Shown: positions 34,280 to 44,089, counted from the first letter of the stretch. The stretch: DNA of 64,000 nt from SZUA-309 sp965232595 (GCA_965232595.1 OZ246983.1:4588001-4652000); one strand, 5' to 3'. Numbers and translations are program-made. The notes: generated by a model not told the origin, from the letters alone.

Positions 34280-35203
34280 CTAGGGTAGCTCGCTCCCTTC
34301 CCGGGTCTCCTTCTCCGGCACCAGCAGATCTTCGCGCTGAATGTTGAGCAGCAGCAGCACGTTGGCGGCCACGAAGATGGATGAGTAGGTACCGACGATC
34401 ACGCCGATGGTCAGCGCCGAGGCGAAGCCGCGAATGCCTTCGCCGCCGGCAACCAGCAGCGCCAGCAGCACAAACAGGGTGGTCAACGAGGTCACCAGCG
34501 TGCGGCCCAGGGTCTGGTTCAGCGACTTGTTGATGATCTCCACCGGGCTGCCCTTGCGGACCATGCGGAAGTTCTCTCTGATCCGGTCCGAGACCACAAT
34601 CGTGTCGTTCAGCGAGTAGCCGATTACCGCCAGCAACGCGGCCAGCACCGACAGGTCGAACGTCCACTGCATGTAGGCAAAGATGCCGAGCGTAATCAGC
34701 ACGTCGTGCACCAGCGCCGCCACCGCGCCGACAGAGAACTGCTTGGTGAAGCGGAACAGGATGTAGAGCATGATCACGATCAGAGCGGCCAGCAGCGCCA
34801 GGCCCGCATCTTCGGTCAGCTCGTCGCCTACGGCCGGGCCAACGAAGTTGGACTGCCGCATCTCAACCGCCGGGTAGAGCTCGCGCAGGGTGGCAATGAT
34901 GTTGTCACCCATGTTGGCCTGGTCCACACCCGCCTGCGGGGGCATGCGGATCAGCAGATCCTGCTCGGTCCCGAAGTACTGCACGGTGCCGTTCTCGAAC
35001 CCTGCGCCGTCGAGGATGTTCCTGATCTGCTCCGGCTCCACCGGCTCGTCGAACGCCACCTCGACCAGGGTGCCGCCCGTGAAGTCGAGCCCGAGGTTCA
35101 GACCCAGGGTGCCGAGGCCACCGAGGCAGAGAATCACCAGCGCGATGGACGCCATGCCGGCGACCTTGCGCTTACCCATAAAGTCGATGAATGGCAGGTT
35201 CAT
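34280..35203 (-). CDS. secF: Protein translocase subunit SecF
   Basis: The 307-residue protein has six predicted membrane helices: one at the N-terminus (KVAGMASIALVILCLGGLG), a periplasmic domain with LDFTGGTLVEVAFDEPVE, then the conserved GPAVGDEL and five helices including ALAAVIGYSLNDTIVVSDRIRE. SecDF uses the proton gradient to pull secreted proteins through. The start overlaps the secD stop by 4 bases, and the order yajC-secD-secF is conserved. Confidence 0.96.
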   Translation of the reverse strand: MNLPFIDFMGKRKVAGMASIALVILCLGGLGTLGLNLGLDFTGGTLVEVAFDEPVEPEQIRNILDGAGFENGTVQYFGTEQDLLIRMPPQAGVDQANMGDNIIATLRELYPAVEMRQSNFVGPAVGDELTEDAGLALLAALIVIMLYILFRFTKQFSVGAVAALVHDVLITLGIFAYMQWTFDLSVLAALLAVIGYSLNDTIVVSDRIRENFRMVRKGSPVEIINKSLNQTLGRTLVTSLTTLFVLLALLVAGGEGIRGFASALTIGVIVGTYSSIFVAANVLLLLNIQREDLLVPEKETREGSELP

Positions 35204-37143
35204 ATGGTGAGCTTTTCCAGAGTCCGGCCGCCGTACATCAGGTTCACCAGCGAGCGGGTGCCCATGATGGCGGTAAACATGGAGGTAACGATGCCGATGG
35301 CCAGGGTGATGGCGAAGCCTTTGACCGGCCCGCTGCCGATGGAGAGCAGGATGATGGCGACGAAGAAGGTGGTGATGTTGGCATCCAGAATGGTCAGGAT
35401 CGCCCGGTCGAAACCGGCCTGGATTGCCGCCTGCGGCGAGCGCTCCTTCAGTTCTTCACGGATGCGCGAGAAGATCAGCACGTTTGCGTCCACCGCCATA
35501 CCGACCGTCAGCACGATCCCGGCGATGCCGGGCAGGGTCAGGGTTGCGCCGAGCACCGACATGATCGCCACCAGCAGCACCAGGTTGGCCACCAGCGCGA
35601 TGTTCGCGGCCAGACCGAACAGGCGGTAATAGAACAGCATGAAGACCAGCACCAGCGCGAAGCCGATCAGCATGGAGTTCTGACCGGCCTGGATGTTGTC
35701 CTCACCGAGGCTGGCGCCGACCGTGCGCTCCTCGACGATGTACATGGGAGCGGCCAGCGCGCCTGCCCGCAGCAGCAGCGCCAGATCGCGAGCCTCCTGC
35801 AGCCCGAGCCCGGTGATGCGGAAGCGGAAGCCGAGCGCCGACTGGATGGTGGCGACGTTGATCACCCGCTTTTCTTCGGTGGTGTATGGCACCAGCGCCG
35901 GCTCGCCATCCACCATCTCCTCACGCATCTGCACCTTCAGCTCTTTGAAGATGATGGCCATGGAGTTGCCGACGTTGTCCTTGGTGGCCTCGTTCATGGC
36001 CCGACCGCCATCGTTGTCCAGGTTGATGCTGACCTGCGGCTGGCCGCTTTCCGGGTCGTACTCCTGCACCGCGTTGGTGACCTGGTTGCCGGTGACGATG
36101 TTGGCCTTGTCGAGAATCACGGGCGCACCTTCATAGGTGTAGCGCTCCGTTTGCGACGGTCGCGCGTTCGGCCCTGCCACCAGGCGGAACTCCAGGTTGG
36201 CGAACTTGTTGATGATCTCCTTAGCCCGGGCGCTGTCCTGGATGCCGGGCAGGTCCAGCACGATTCGGGTCCGGCCGAGCTTCTGCACCAGCGGCTCGGA
36301 CACACCGAGCTCGTTTACCCGGTTGCGCAGGCTCTGCAGGTTCTGCTGGATGGCCAGGTCTTCCAGCTCACGGATCTTCTCTTCGGTGACCGTCAGCACC
36401 AGGCCCGGCTTGCCGCCAACGTCGCGGCTTGCCACCTCGAACTCGTCAAACTGCTCGGTGATGAGCGTTGCCGCCGTTTCCCGGCCGGACTCGCTCTGGA
36501 AGGGAATGCGCAGCGTGGTGCCATCCAGCCACTGGCTCGAGGCGTAGCGGATGCGCTCTTCCACCAGCAGGTCCCTGATGGCTTCCTGGTTCGAGATCAT
36601 CCGGTCGCCGAGGAATTTGTCCATGTCGACCTGGAGCAGGAAGTGCACGCCGCCCGACAGGTCCAGACCGAGCGACATGGGCGTCGCGCCCAGGTCCTGC
36701 AGCCACTGCGGCGTTGTCGATGCTCTTGTCAGCGCCACCACGAACTGGGTGCCGCCGACGCTGTTCAGCGCTTCCCGCAGGATTGCCTGACCACGAAGCT
36801 GCTCGTCGTCGCTGGTCAGGCGGATGATGGCGCTGTCTCCGGACAGCTCGGAACCGATGACCTGGATGCCTTCGGCACGGAGCAGAGAGACGGAGCGATC
36901 GATCAGCGCCTGATTGACCCCGCTCAGGCCAGCGTCGTCGGCGCCGATGCTGGTGACCAGCTTGATCTGCAGGGCGCTGTCCGGCTGAAAGAGGTTGGGG
37001 GCTGCGTAGATCGCCCCGAGCGTCAGCACGAAGGCGACGAACAGGTAGCGCCAGATGGAAGAGGTGTTGGGCGGCCGGCTGGTTGCGCGCGGCGTGCCTA
37101 GAATTCCAGTGCCCCCAGCTGAGGCGCCACGGCCGGTTGCCAT
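35200..37143 (-). CDS. secD: Protein translocase subunit SecD
   Basis: The 647-residue protein has an N-terminal helix (YLFVAFVLTLGAIYAAPNLF), a large periplasmic region with GLDLSGGVHFLLQVDMD near residue 158 and LDLPGIQDSARAKEIINK, then five C-terminal helices starting near GASLGEDNIQAGQNSMLIGF and including GMAVDANVLIFSRIREELK (conserved D/R motif). It is partnered with SecF and YajC. The first 30 residues (ATGRGASAGGTGILGTPR) are an unusual low-complexity cytosolic leader. Confidence 0.96.
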   Translation of the reverse strand: MATGRGASAGGTGILGTPRATSRPPNTSSIWRYLFVAFVLTLGAIYAAPNLFQPDSALQIKLVTSIGADDAGLSGVNQALIDRSVSLLRAEGIQVIGSELSGDSAIIRLTSDDEQLRGQAILREALNSVGGTQFVVALTRASTTPQWLQDLGATPMSLGLDLSGGVHFLLQVDMDKFLGDRMISNQEAIRDLLVEERIRYASSQWLDGTTLRIPFQSESGRETAATLITEQFDEFEVASRDVGGKPGLVLTVTEEKIRELEDLAIQQNLQSLRNRVNELGVSEPLVQKLGRTRIVLDLPGIQDSARAKEIINKFANLEFRLVAGPNARPSQTERYTYEGAPVILDKANIVTGNQVTNAVQEYDPESGQPQVSINLDNDGGRAMNEATKDNVGNSMAIIFKELKVQMREEMVDGEPALVPYTTEEKRVINVATIQSALGFRFRITGLGLQEARDLALLLRAGALAAPMYIVEERTVGASLGEDNIQAGQNSMLIGFALVLVFMLFYYRLFGLAANIALVANLVLLVAIMSVLGATLTLPGIAGIVLTVGMAVDANVLIFSRIREELKERSPQAAIQAGFDRAILTILDANITTFFVAIILLSIGSGPVKGFAITLAIGIVTSMFTAIMGTRSLVNLMYGGRTLEKLTI

Positions 37144-37150
37144 GCCCTGA

Positions 37151-37492
37151 TCAGGACTCGTCCAGAGACTTCAGGGTGCCTTTGGGCAGGGTCGCGCCGA
37201 TGGCCGTCTTCTGCACCCGCAGCTCCATGTTGTCTGCGACCTGAATCTTCACGAAGTCCTCTTCCACCTTGTTCACCTGGCCGACGATGCCACCGGCGGT
37301 GACCACCTCGTCACCCTTCTCGAGGCCCGACATCAGCGCCTGGTGTTCCTTGCGGCGCTTGCTCTGCGGCCGCCAGAGAAGGAAGTAGAAGATCAGGACG
37401 AAGCCGCCCAGAAACAGCAGGTTGATGAGCCCGGCATCTGCCGGTGCGCCACCAGCGTCAGCCGCGTACGCGGCAGTCTCGAAAAGGTTCAT
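37151..37492 (-). CDS. yajC: Sec translocon accessory protein YajC
   Basis: The 113-residue protein has a single membrane helix (LINLLFLGGFVLIFYFLLW, residues about 22-40) followed by the family motif RPQSKRRKEHQALMSGLEKGDEV and GGIVGQVNKVEEDFV. It associates with SecDF. It sits between tgt and secD, immediately after the tgt stop. Confidence 0.95.
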   Translation of the reverse strand: MNLFETAAYAADAGGAPADAGLINLLFLGGFVLIFYFLLWRPQSKRRKEHQALMSGLEKGDEVVTAGGIVGQVNKVEEDFVKIQVADNMELRVQKTAIGATLPKGTLKSLDES

Positions 37493-38611
37493 TTAGGGGG
37501 AGTTCCAGTCGTTTCTGAGGGTCTCGATGAGGGTGCGAAATGTACCCGTTTCAATAGAGGCGCGCAAACGAGCCATGAGGCCGTGATAGTAGTGCAGGTT
37601 GTGCTCCGTCATCAGCATGGCGCCGAGCATCTCACCGCAGCGCTCCAGGTGATGGAGGTAGGCGCGAGAGAAGTTCGTGCAGGTGTAACAGGTGCAGGAC
37701 GCATCCAGCGGCGCCGGATCCGCCTTGTGCTTGGCGTTGCGGATGCGCACCACGCCGGTGGAGGTGAACGCATGGCCATTCCTGGCGTTCCGGGTCGGCA
37801 TGACGCAATCGAACATGTCCACACCCAGGGAGACGCCGCGAATCAGATCCTCGGGTGTGCCCACGCCCATCAGATAGCGGGCCCGCTCTTTCGGCATGTG
37901 CGGCAGCAGCTTGACCAGCACCTCGTCCATTTCTTCTTTCGGCTCGCCCACCGACAGACCGCCGATGGCGTAGCCATCGAAGCCGATCTCCATCAGCCCT
38001 TCCAGGCTCTGCCGACGCAGCCCCTCGTACATGCCACCCTGCACGATGCCGAACAGCAGCGCCTTGTTCGGGCTGTGTGCCGCACCCTCATCGAACGCCG
38101 TGCGCGAGCGCGCAGCCCAGCGCAACGACAGCTCCATGGAGCTGCGGGCTTCCTGCTCGGTCGCCGGATAGGGCGTGCACTCATCGAAGATCATCACCAC
38201 GTCGGAGCCCAGGTTCTGCTGCACCCGCATGCTGGACTCCGGCGACAGCTCCACCCGATCGCCGTTGATCGGCGATCTGAAGATCACCCCTTCCTCGCTG
38301 ATCTTCCTCAGCTCACCGAGGCTGAACACCTGAAAACCGCCGCTGTCGGTCAGGATGGGCCCCGACCACTGCATGAACCGGTGCAGCCCACCCAGGTCGC
38401 GCACCGCCCGATCACCCGGGCGGAGCATCAGGTGGAAAGTGTTGCCGAGCAGGATCTGGGTACCCACCTTCTCCAGATTCTCCGGCGTCATCGCTTTCAC
38501 CGTGCCGTAGGTGCCACAGGGCATGAAGACGGGCGTTTCCACCACGCCATGCGCGGTGCTGAGACGACCGCGACGGGCGTCGCCGTCAGTGGCGAGGACT
38601 TCGAAGCTCAT
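37493..38611 (-). CDS. tgt: tRNA-guanine transglycosylase (queuosine)
   Basis: Tgt exchanges G34 for preQ1 in GUN-anticodon tRNAs. The 372-residue TIM-barrel enzyme has LTDSGGFQVFSLGELRKI near residue 89 (catalytic Asp), GGLSVGEPKEEM and the nucleophilic Asp region VDMFDCVMPTRNARNG near 262. Zinc ligands are in CTCYTCTNFSRAYLHHL near residue 300. Its start overlaps the queA stop by 4 bases; queA and tgt act in successive steps. Confidence 0.97.
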   Translation of the reverse strand: MSFEVLATDGDARRGRLSTAHGVVETPVFMPCGTYGTVKAMTPENLEKVGTQILLGNTFHLMLRPGDRAVRDLGGLHRFMQWSGPILTDSGGFQVFSLGELRKISEEGVIFRSPINGDRVELSPESSMRVQQNLGSDVVMIFDECTPYPATEQEARSSMELSLRWAARSRTAFDEGAAHSPNKALLFGIVQGGMYEGLRRQSLEGLMEIGFDGYAIGGLSVGEPKEEMDEVLVKLLPHMPKERARYLMGVGTPEDLIRGVSLGVDMFDCVMPTRNARNGHAFTSTGVVRIRNAKHKADPAPLDASCTCYTCTNFSRAYLHHLERCGEMLGAMLMTEHNLHYYHGLMARLRASIETGTFRTLIETLRNDWNSP

Positions 38612-39699
38612 GAGGGCTGATCCGCCCGGCTCAGAAACATGGCATCTCCATAACTGAAAAACCGGTAGCGCTCTGCCACCGCATGCCGGTAGGCGGCCAT
38701 CACCCGCTCGTAGCCGGCGAAAGCCGAGATCATCATCAGCAGCGTGGATTCGGGCAGGTGGAAGTTGGTGATCAACGCATCCACCACTTTGAACCGGTAC
38801 CCGGGCGTGATGAAAAGATCCGTTTCGCCGTCCCCGGCGGCCAGCGACCCGTCCGCTGCCGCGGCGGATTCCAGAGCCCGCACCGCCGTGGTTCCCACCG
38901 CGATGATCCGACCGCCGGCGGCCCGGGTCTCAGCGATGGCCCGCACGCAGGCCTCGTCGATCTGGTAACGCTCAGAGTGCATCTGATGCTCGCTGAGGTT
39001 GCTGACCCGCACCGGCTGAAAGGTGCCCGCCCCCACGTGCAGGGTCAGCGCCACCCGGCGCACGCCGCGCGCGGCAATTTCGGCGAGCAGCGATTCGCTG
39101 AAGTGCAGGCCGGCAGTGGGCGCGGCCACCGCGCCCGGCTTGGCGCTCCAGACCGTCTGATAACGTTCTTCATCCGCCGCGTCCGGACCGCCCGCGGCCG
39201 CCCTTTCGATGTACGGCGGCAGCGGCACCGAGCCGTACGCCTCCAGCACCTCGAGCACGGGGACCGGAAAACCGAGCCGGTAAAACTGGCCTTCCCGACC
39301 CAGGCACTCGAGACGATGGGTGCCGACGATGAGCGCTCGGCCCGGCTTCAGCGGCTTGCTGACCCGCACCTGGCAGAGCGCCGAGCTGCCGTCGAGGATC
39401 CGCTCCAGCAGCACCTCGGCCTGGCCGCCGGAGTCTTTCCGCGCCTGCAGCCGCGCCTTCAGCACCCGGGTATCGTTCACCACCAGCAGATCCGCCGGCT
39501 CGAGCAATCCTGGCAGGTCTGAGAACGACAGGTCCCGTCTCTGCTCGCCGTTCACCAGCAGCAGCCTGCTGCCTTCGCGGCGGGCGCTGGGGTGCTGGGC
39601 GATCAGGTCTTCAGGAAGGTCGTAGTGAAAATCTTCCCGTCGAAACGTTTCCGTCGGGTTTCCCGGCGTCCGGGGCTGCTCCTCTTGCGCTTCAGGCAT
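38608..39699 (-). CDS. queA: S-adenosylmethionine:tRNA ribosyltransferase-isomerase QueA
   Basis: QueA transfers ribosyl from SAM to preQ1-tRNA to form epoxyqueuosine. The product is 363 residues from the ATG at 39699 (MPEAQEEQPRTPG...). Family motifs are DFHYDLPEDLIAQHP, DLLVVNDTRVLKARL, AAPTAGLHFSESLLAEIA and NFHLPESTLLMMISAF. The frame continues open upstream across the tRNA-Leu gene, but this is not coding: those residues match nothing in QueA. The first 20 residues are a variable extension. Confidence 0.95.
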   Translation of the reverse strand: MPEAQEEQPRTPGNPTETFRREDFHYDLPEDLIAQHPSARREGSRLLLVNGEQRRDLSFSDLPGLLEPADLLVVNDTRVLKARLQARKDSGGQAEVLLERILDGSSALCQVRVSKPLKPGRALIVGTHRLECLGREGQFYRLGFPVPVLEVLEAYGSVPLPPYIERAAAGGPDAADEERYQTVWSAKPGAVAAPTAGLHFSESLLAEIAARGVRRVALTLHVGAGTFQPVRVSNLSEHQMHSERYQIDEACVRAIAETRAAGGRIIAVGTTAVRALESAAAADGSLAAGDGETDLFITPGYRFKVVDALITNFHLPESTLLMMISAFAGYERVMAAYRHAVAERYRFFSYGDAMFLSRADQPS

Positions 39700-39796
39700 G
39701 ACTTCTCGTGGCTTTACTGGCCATCGGGCTGGTTTGCGGCGTGGATTGTAAGCAACTGGCAGCCCATCGGACAGATGTGATAGAAAGCCCAACGCT

Positions 39797-39883
39797 GGCT
39801 GGGTGGCGAAATTGGTAGACGCGCTGGATTCAAAATCCAGTTTGGGCAACCAAGTGAGGGTTCGAGTCCCTCCCCAGCTACCA
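39797..39883 (+). tRNA. tRNA-Leu (anticodon CAA)
   Basis: The 87-nt gene folds as a class II tRNA: acceptor GGCTGGG pairs with CCCAGCT (first pair G-U), the D-arm contains TGGTAGACG, the anticodon stem CTGGA/TCCAG holds loop TTCAAAA (anticodon CAA), the long variable arm follows, and the T-arm is GAGGG-TTCGAGT-CCCTC. CCA is encoded. It reads UUG codons. A tRNA-Leu also follows queA divergently in Pseudomonas. Confidence 0.96.
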
Positions 39884-39925
39884 GACACGATCAACTTCAC
39901 CACGCGAACACCAAGCAGACCAAAC

Positions 39926-41395
39926 ATGAGCGAAACACCCGTACTGGTGGGCATTGCCCAGAACGAGCAACGTCCCGTAGACCCGCAGGCCTCGAAGGAA
40001 CCGCTGGCGCTGATGCTGGAAGCAGTGCAGGCCGCCGCTGAAGACGCCGGTGCCCCTGCCCTGCTTGCCCAGGCAGGCAGCGTGCGCGTGGTGCGGGGCA
40101 TGTGGCCGTACAAGAATCCGGCCAGGGTGATCGCTGAAGCGATCGGCTGCCCCCAGGCGGAAACCCGCCTTTCCCAGTTTGGCGGCAACTTCGTGCAGAC
40201 CACGGTCAACCAGTCGGCTCTGGACATCCAGAGCGGCAAGCACGACGTGATCGTGATCACCGGTGCAGAGTGCGGCAGCACCCAGGCCAAAGCCCGCCGT
40301 GCCGGCCTCAACCTGCGCGAAGACCTGGCCTGGCAAGCGGCGGAGGGAACGCCGGATGCCATGATCGGCGACGACGTCCCCATGATGCACGACATCGAGC
40401 GCGCCATCGGTCTGGTTCAGCCGATCCAGTACTACCCGATGTTCGAGAACGCCCTGCGGCACCACCTGGGCGAGTCTCTCGAAGACCACATCCAGCGGGT
40501 GTCCGAGCTCTGGGCAGGGTTTTCGACCGTCGCGACCGGCAACCCGCACGCCTGGCTGACCGAGCAGAAATCAGCCGAGGAGATCCGGACCCTGTCGAGC
40601 AGCAACCGCCCGGTGTCGTTCCCATACCCCAAGCTCATGAACTCGAACAACAACGTGGACCAGGGGGCGGCGCTGATTCTCTGCAGCGAGAGCAAAGCCC
40701 GCGCGCTCGGCATTGCCGAGGACAAGTGGATCTACCCCTGGGCCGGAACCGATGCCCACGATGCCTACAACGCGGTGAATCGGGACACCTTCTACGAGTC
40801 ACCGGCCATCCGGGTTGCCGGCCGTCGCGCTCTGGAGCTCGCCAACCTGACGCCGGCCGACCTCGACCACGTGGACGTCTACAGCTGCTTCCCGTCCGCC
40901 GTGCAGATCGGCGCCCGGGAACTCGGCCTGGATCAGTCGCGGCCGTTGACCGTCACCGGCGGCCTGACATTTGCGGGTGGACCACTGAACAACTACGTCA
41001 TGCACTCCATCGCCCGGCTGGCCGAGCTGCTGCGGGAAGACCGGGACGCCAAGGGCCTGATCACCGCCAACGGCGGCTACCTCACCAAGCACGCCTTCGG
41101 CGTCTACTCGGCAACTCCGCCCTCCAGCCCTTTCCAGCATCAGGACGTGCAGGCGGAAGTGGACCAGACGCCGCTCAGAGACGCCGTCGAGGTGGTCAAC
41201 GGTGAGGCGGTGGTGGAAAGCTACACGGTGATGTACGCCGGTGAGTCGCCGAAAATCGGCTACATCAGCGCGCTGACCGCAGCCGGCAGCCGCACCCTGG
41301 CCACCACGGAAGCGCCGGATGTGCTTGCGGCCATGGTCAGCGAGGAGTTCTGTGGCGTCCCGGTGCAGCTTCAGGACAAGGTAGCCACCTTCTGA
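39926..41395 (+). CDS. Thiolase-family protein (acetyl-CoA acetyltransferase / SCP2-thiolase-like)
   Basis: The 489-residue protein from the ATG at 39926 begins MSETPVLVGIAQNEQRPVDP. The thiolase fold shows IVITGAECGSTQAKARRAG (the usual nucleophile-region Cys in GAECGS near residue 115), HVDVYSCFPSAVQIGARELG near 330 and GGLTFAGGPLNNYVMHSIARL near 350, with NGGYLTKHAFGVYS containing the conserved His. It resembles long thiolase-like proteins linked to acyl-CoA or steroid side-chain degradation; substrate unknown. It is transcribed codirectionally 43 bases after tRNA-Leu. Confidence 0.8.
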   Translation: MSETPVLVGIAQNEQRPVDPQASKEPLALMLEAVQAAAEDAGAPALLAQAGSVRVVRGMWPYKNPARVIAEAIGCPQAETRLSQFGGNFVQTTVNQSALDIQSGKHDVIVITGAECGSTQAKARRAGLNLREDLAWQAAEGTPDAMIGDDVPMMHDIERAIGLVQPIQYYPMFENALRHHLGESLEDHIQRVSELWAGFSTVATGNPHAWLTEQKSAEEIRTLSSSNRPVSFPYPKLMNSNNNVDQGAALILCSESKARALGIAEDKWIYPWAGTDAHDAYNAVNRDTFYESPAIRVAGRRALELANLTPADLDHVDVYSCFPSAVQIGARELGLDQSRPLTVTGGLTFAGGPLNNYVMHSIARLAELLREDRDAKGLITANGGYLTKHAFGVYSATPPSSPFQHQDVQAEVDQTPLRDAVEVVNGEAVVESYTVMYAGESPKIGYISALTAAGSRTLATTEAPDVLAAMVSEEFCGVPVQLQDKVATF

Positions 41396-41408
41396 GCGAA
41401 GCCGGATC

Positions 41409-41843
41409 GTGCCTGCCCAGGAAAACACGGAGATGCCGCTGCCGGCCGGATTCTTCCGCCGTCTGGCGGCCATGGTCTACGACTCGCTGCTGGTTGCGGC
41501 CATCCTCATCTCCACCATTACCCTGATGGTGGTTCTCACCAACACACCGGTCGCCCCGGCAAACGTGGTGGGCCTGCTGTTGCTGGAGTCCTTCGCGTTT
41601 TTCGCCTACTTCTGGATCTTCCGCGGTCAGACCCTCGGCATGCTGGCCTGGCGCCTTTCCATCGTCACCGGCAGCGGCTACCAGATGACGTTCAGCCAGG
41701 CCCTGCTGCGCTACTTCGCCGCCCTCTTGAGCTTTGCGGCCCTTGGTCTCGGCTATATCTGGATCCTGGTCGACGCGCAGAAACGTGGCTGGCCGGATCT
41801 GATCTCCGACAGCCGCGTGCTCTACACGCCGAAGTCCAAGTAG
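41409..41843 (+). CDS. RDD-family membrane protein
   Basis: The small membrane protein of 144 residues carries the RDD pattern: FFRRLAAMVYDSLLVAAILI (R...D in helix 1), FFAYFWIFRGQTLGMLAWRL in helix 2 to loop, then a third helix and the typical end WPDLISDSRVLY. It has about three to four helices. Function is unknown; some relatives take part in ion transport. The GTG start at 41409 is used; an ATG at 41433 is an alternative. It ends 10 bases from lptG, convergent. Confidence 0.85.
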   Translation: MPAQENTEMPLPAGFFRRLAAMVYDSLLVAAILISTITLMVVLTNTPVAPANVVGLLLLESFAFFAYFWIFRGQTLGMLAWRLSIVTGSGYQMTFSQALLRYFAALLSFAALGLGYIWILVDAQKRGWPDLISDSRVLYTPKSK

Positions 41844-41853
41844 TTAAAGAAAC

Positions 41854-42933
41854 TCAGCGCAAGCGGCTTAAGCCCCAGGCGCCGAGCGCCCAGCAGGCGA
41901 GTATGGGCAAGGCGACGGCGATTGGCGCCGGCAGCTCGTAGACCATGCTCATGGGGGCAAACAGATCCTGCAGGTACTTGAACCCGAGCCCGGCAAAAAC
42001 ACCCACGGACAGGCGAACGCCCATACCCACTTCCCGGAGCGGCCCGAGGATGAAGCCGAGGGCCAGCAGCGCCAGCCCGAGCACCGACAACGGCTGCAGG
42101 ATCTTGCTCCAGAACGCGAGCTCGTAAACGCTCGTGTTCAGTCGCTCCCGCTCCATGTACTCGATCTGCCGGTACAGGTCCTCCAGCGACAGCTTGCGCG
42201 GTTCCACCAGCACCCGGACCGTCAGCAGCCGCGGGTCGACCTGGCCATCCCAGCGCAAGGTATCAAGCTTGCGGGTCACGTTCTCTAGCTCGCCGATGCG
42301 GGTTTCCTCCACCTCGTGCAGGATCCAGTGCGCGTCGTCACCCGGCTGGTAGACGGCGGAGCCCGCCGTCACCGTTCGAACCAGGCGGTTCTCCTGGTCG
42401 TACCAGAACTGCAGAACGTCCAGCAGCTCCCCCTGCTGGCCGATGTTGCCGGCCCGCATGTTCATGAGCCCTTCCCGGTACCAGTAGCCGCGGGTTGCGT
42501 GCTTCGCCGCCCGTTCGCTCATGGCCTCGGACTTGAAAACTTCCGCCTTCTCTTCCCCTTTCGGCGCCACCCACTCGCCGAGCGCAAAGCCGAAGAGAAA
42601 AATCAGCGCCGCCGGCCAGGCGACCCCGAAGTAGATCCGCCCGGGAGAGACCCCCGCCGTCCGGAAGATCACGATCTCCGAGCGGGATGCCAGGCTACCG
42701 AGGCCGATCAGCGCGCCGAGGAAAACGACGTACGGCAGCACCTCGTAGATTCGCCTGGGTATGGTCAGGGCTACGTAGATGAGCATCTCGCTCACCAGGT
42801 AGCTGGCGTCATCCTCCCGCAGCTCTTCGAGCATGGCGAAGAGGCTCATCAGCCCGAGGAAGGCGAGCAGCACCACGCCGATGGCCAGCAGCACGGCGGT
42901 GCCGATGTAGGCATCCATCTTCAGCATTCGCAT
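41854..42933 (-). CDS. lptG: LPS export ABC transporter permease LptG
   Basis: The 359-residue product starts MRMLKMDAYIGTAVLLAIGV. Six membrane helices bracket a periplasmic jellyroll domain (residues about 130-250, with RGYWYREGLMNMRAGNIGQQ). The cytosolic coupling segment IFRTAGVSPGRIYF contacts LptB. Partnered with LptF and LptB2 it extracts LPS from the inner membrane. The start is shared with the lptF stop (TGATG). Upstream open-frame residues MARARGVPGDG are not part of the family. Confidence 0.93.
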   Translation of the reverse strand: MRMLKMDAYIGTAVLLAIGVVLLAFLGLMSLFAMLEELREDDASYLVSEMLIYVALTIPRRIYEVLPYVVFLGALIGLGSLASRSEIVIFRTAGVSPGRIYFGVAWPAALIFLFGFALGEWVAPKGEEKAEVFKSEAMSERAAKHATRGYWYREGLMNMRAGNIGQQGELLDVLQFWYDQENRLVRTVTAGSAVYQPGDDAHWILHEVEETRIGELENVTRKLDTLRWDGQVDPRLLTVRVLVEPRKLSLEDLYRQIEYMERERLNTSVYELAFWSKILQPLSVLGLALLALGFILGPLREVGMGVRLSVGVFAGLGFKYLQDLFAPMSMVYELPAPIAVALPILACWALGAWGLSRLR

Positions 42934-44003
42934 CAGGCGCTCGCCGGTTTGTTGGAGCTGCGCAGCAACGCAAGGCCCGTCACCAGGAACGCCGCGTGCA
43001 CGAGCCACATACCGAGCACCGCGGGCAACTGGCCGTCGCTGATGGCGTTGCGATTGAAGACAATGGCCGCGTAATAGGCGACGAACAGGCCGAGCCCGGG
43101 CACCAGCCTGGCGAAGCGTCCATCCCGGGGTTTGGTTCTGGCCACGCCGACCGAGACCAGGCCGCCGATCAGCACAACCAGCGGCAGCGCCAGACGGAAA
43201 TGCAGCTCGGCCATGGCCTCCGAGTCTCCCCGCTCAATCAGCGTGCTGGTCGCGATGGTCTCGATCCCAGGCGACCGCTGTCGCCTGCCCTCTTCCAGGC
43301 GCTGCTGCAGCCGTCCGAACGAGACCACCTGGTAGTCCGGGCTGCCCGCCTCGCCCACGTAGCGGTGACCGTTGGTCAGCACCAGGTAGCGGGTGCCGGT
43401 CACCTCGTCCACCCGCTGGCCACCGGTCTCTGCCCGAACGGTCATGGGCGCCGTGTTGTTGCCCATCTCTGCCAGAAAAACGCCTTCGAGCGAGTCGCCT
43501 GCGGCGCTGACCGCGTCTGCGTAGGTCACCCTCTGGCCGCGGTAGTAGATGTGGAACACGCCCGGTGTCACCAGGCTGAACTCCGCATCGGCCGCCTGCT
43601 CATCGAGGAACTCGGTCAGCTGACGGTCGAAGTCGGGCGCCAGGTAAAGGCTGAAGTAGCCGACCACGCCGGTCACCGCCAGCGCCGGCAACGCCAGCCA
43701 GCGCAGCAGCCGGCCCGGGCCTACCCCACCGCCCCGCAGCACCACGAACTCGCTCTCCGCGTGCAGTCGGCCCAGCGTCAGCAGCAGCGCCAGCGACCAG
43801 GCGAATGGCATGAGGAGCTGCAGGAAGCCCGGCAGGCGGAAGTAGAGGATCCGCAGGATGCTGTCGGCGGCGTACTTGCCGAGCGCGGCGTCCTGCAGGT
43901 AGCTGATGAAGCGACCGCCAATGGTGACGGTCAGTAGCACGGCAGTCACCGACACCAGCACGAGCAGCAGCTCCCGATTGATGTAGCGGGCGGCTACCGC
44001 CAT
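42933..44003 (-). CDS. lptF: LPS export ABC transporter permease LptF
   Basis: The 356-residue product has six membrane helices and a periplasmic domain. The start MAVAARYINRELLLVLVSVT and VVLRGGGVGPGRLLRWLAL (coupling helix) match LptF. It precedes lptG with overlapping stop and start. It is divergent from pepA, 86 bases away, as in Pseudomonas. Confidence 0.93.
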   Translation of the reverse strand: MAVAARYINRELLLVLVSVTAVLLTVTIGGRFISYLQDAALGKYAADSILRILYFRLPGFLQLLMPFAWSLALLLTLGRLHAESEFVVLRGGGVGPGRLLRWLALPALAVTGVVGYFSLYLAPDFDRQLTEFLDEQAADAEFSLVTPGVFHIYYRGQRVTYADAVSAAGDSLEGVFLAEMGNNTAPMTVRAETGGQRVDEVTGTRYLVLTNGHRYVGEAGSPDYQVVSFGRLQQRLEEGRRQRSPGIETIATSTLIERGDSEAMAELHFRLALPLVVLIGGLVSVGVARTKPRDGRFARLVPGLGLFVAYYAAIVFNRNAISDGQLPAVLGMWLVHAAFLVTGLALLRSSNKPASA

Positions 44004-44089
44004 GCAGGCCTTCTGGTTTCGCTAACGGGTGTCATTTCGCCTAGAATTGCGCGCCAACTAGAACGTCCTAGAGGCTCATCGGCGAGATT

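Noticed and set aside
39700..40407. Upstream extension of the queA frame (about 236 codons)
   Set aside because: It would run antisense across the tRNA-Leu gene and the thiolase gene, and the added residues do not resemble QueA.
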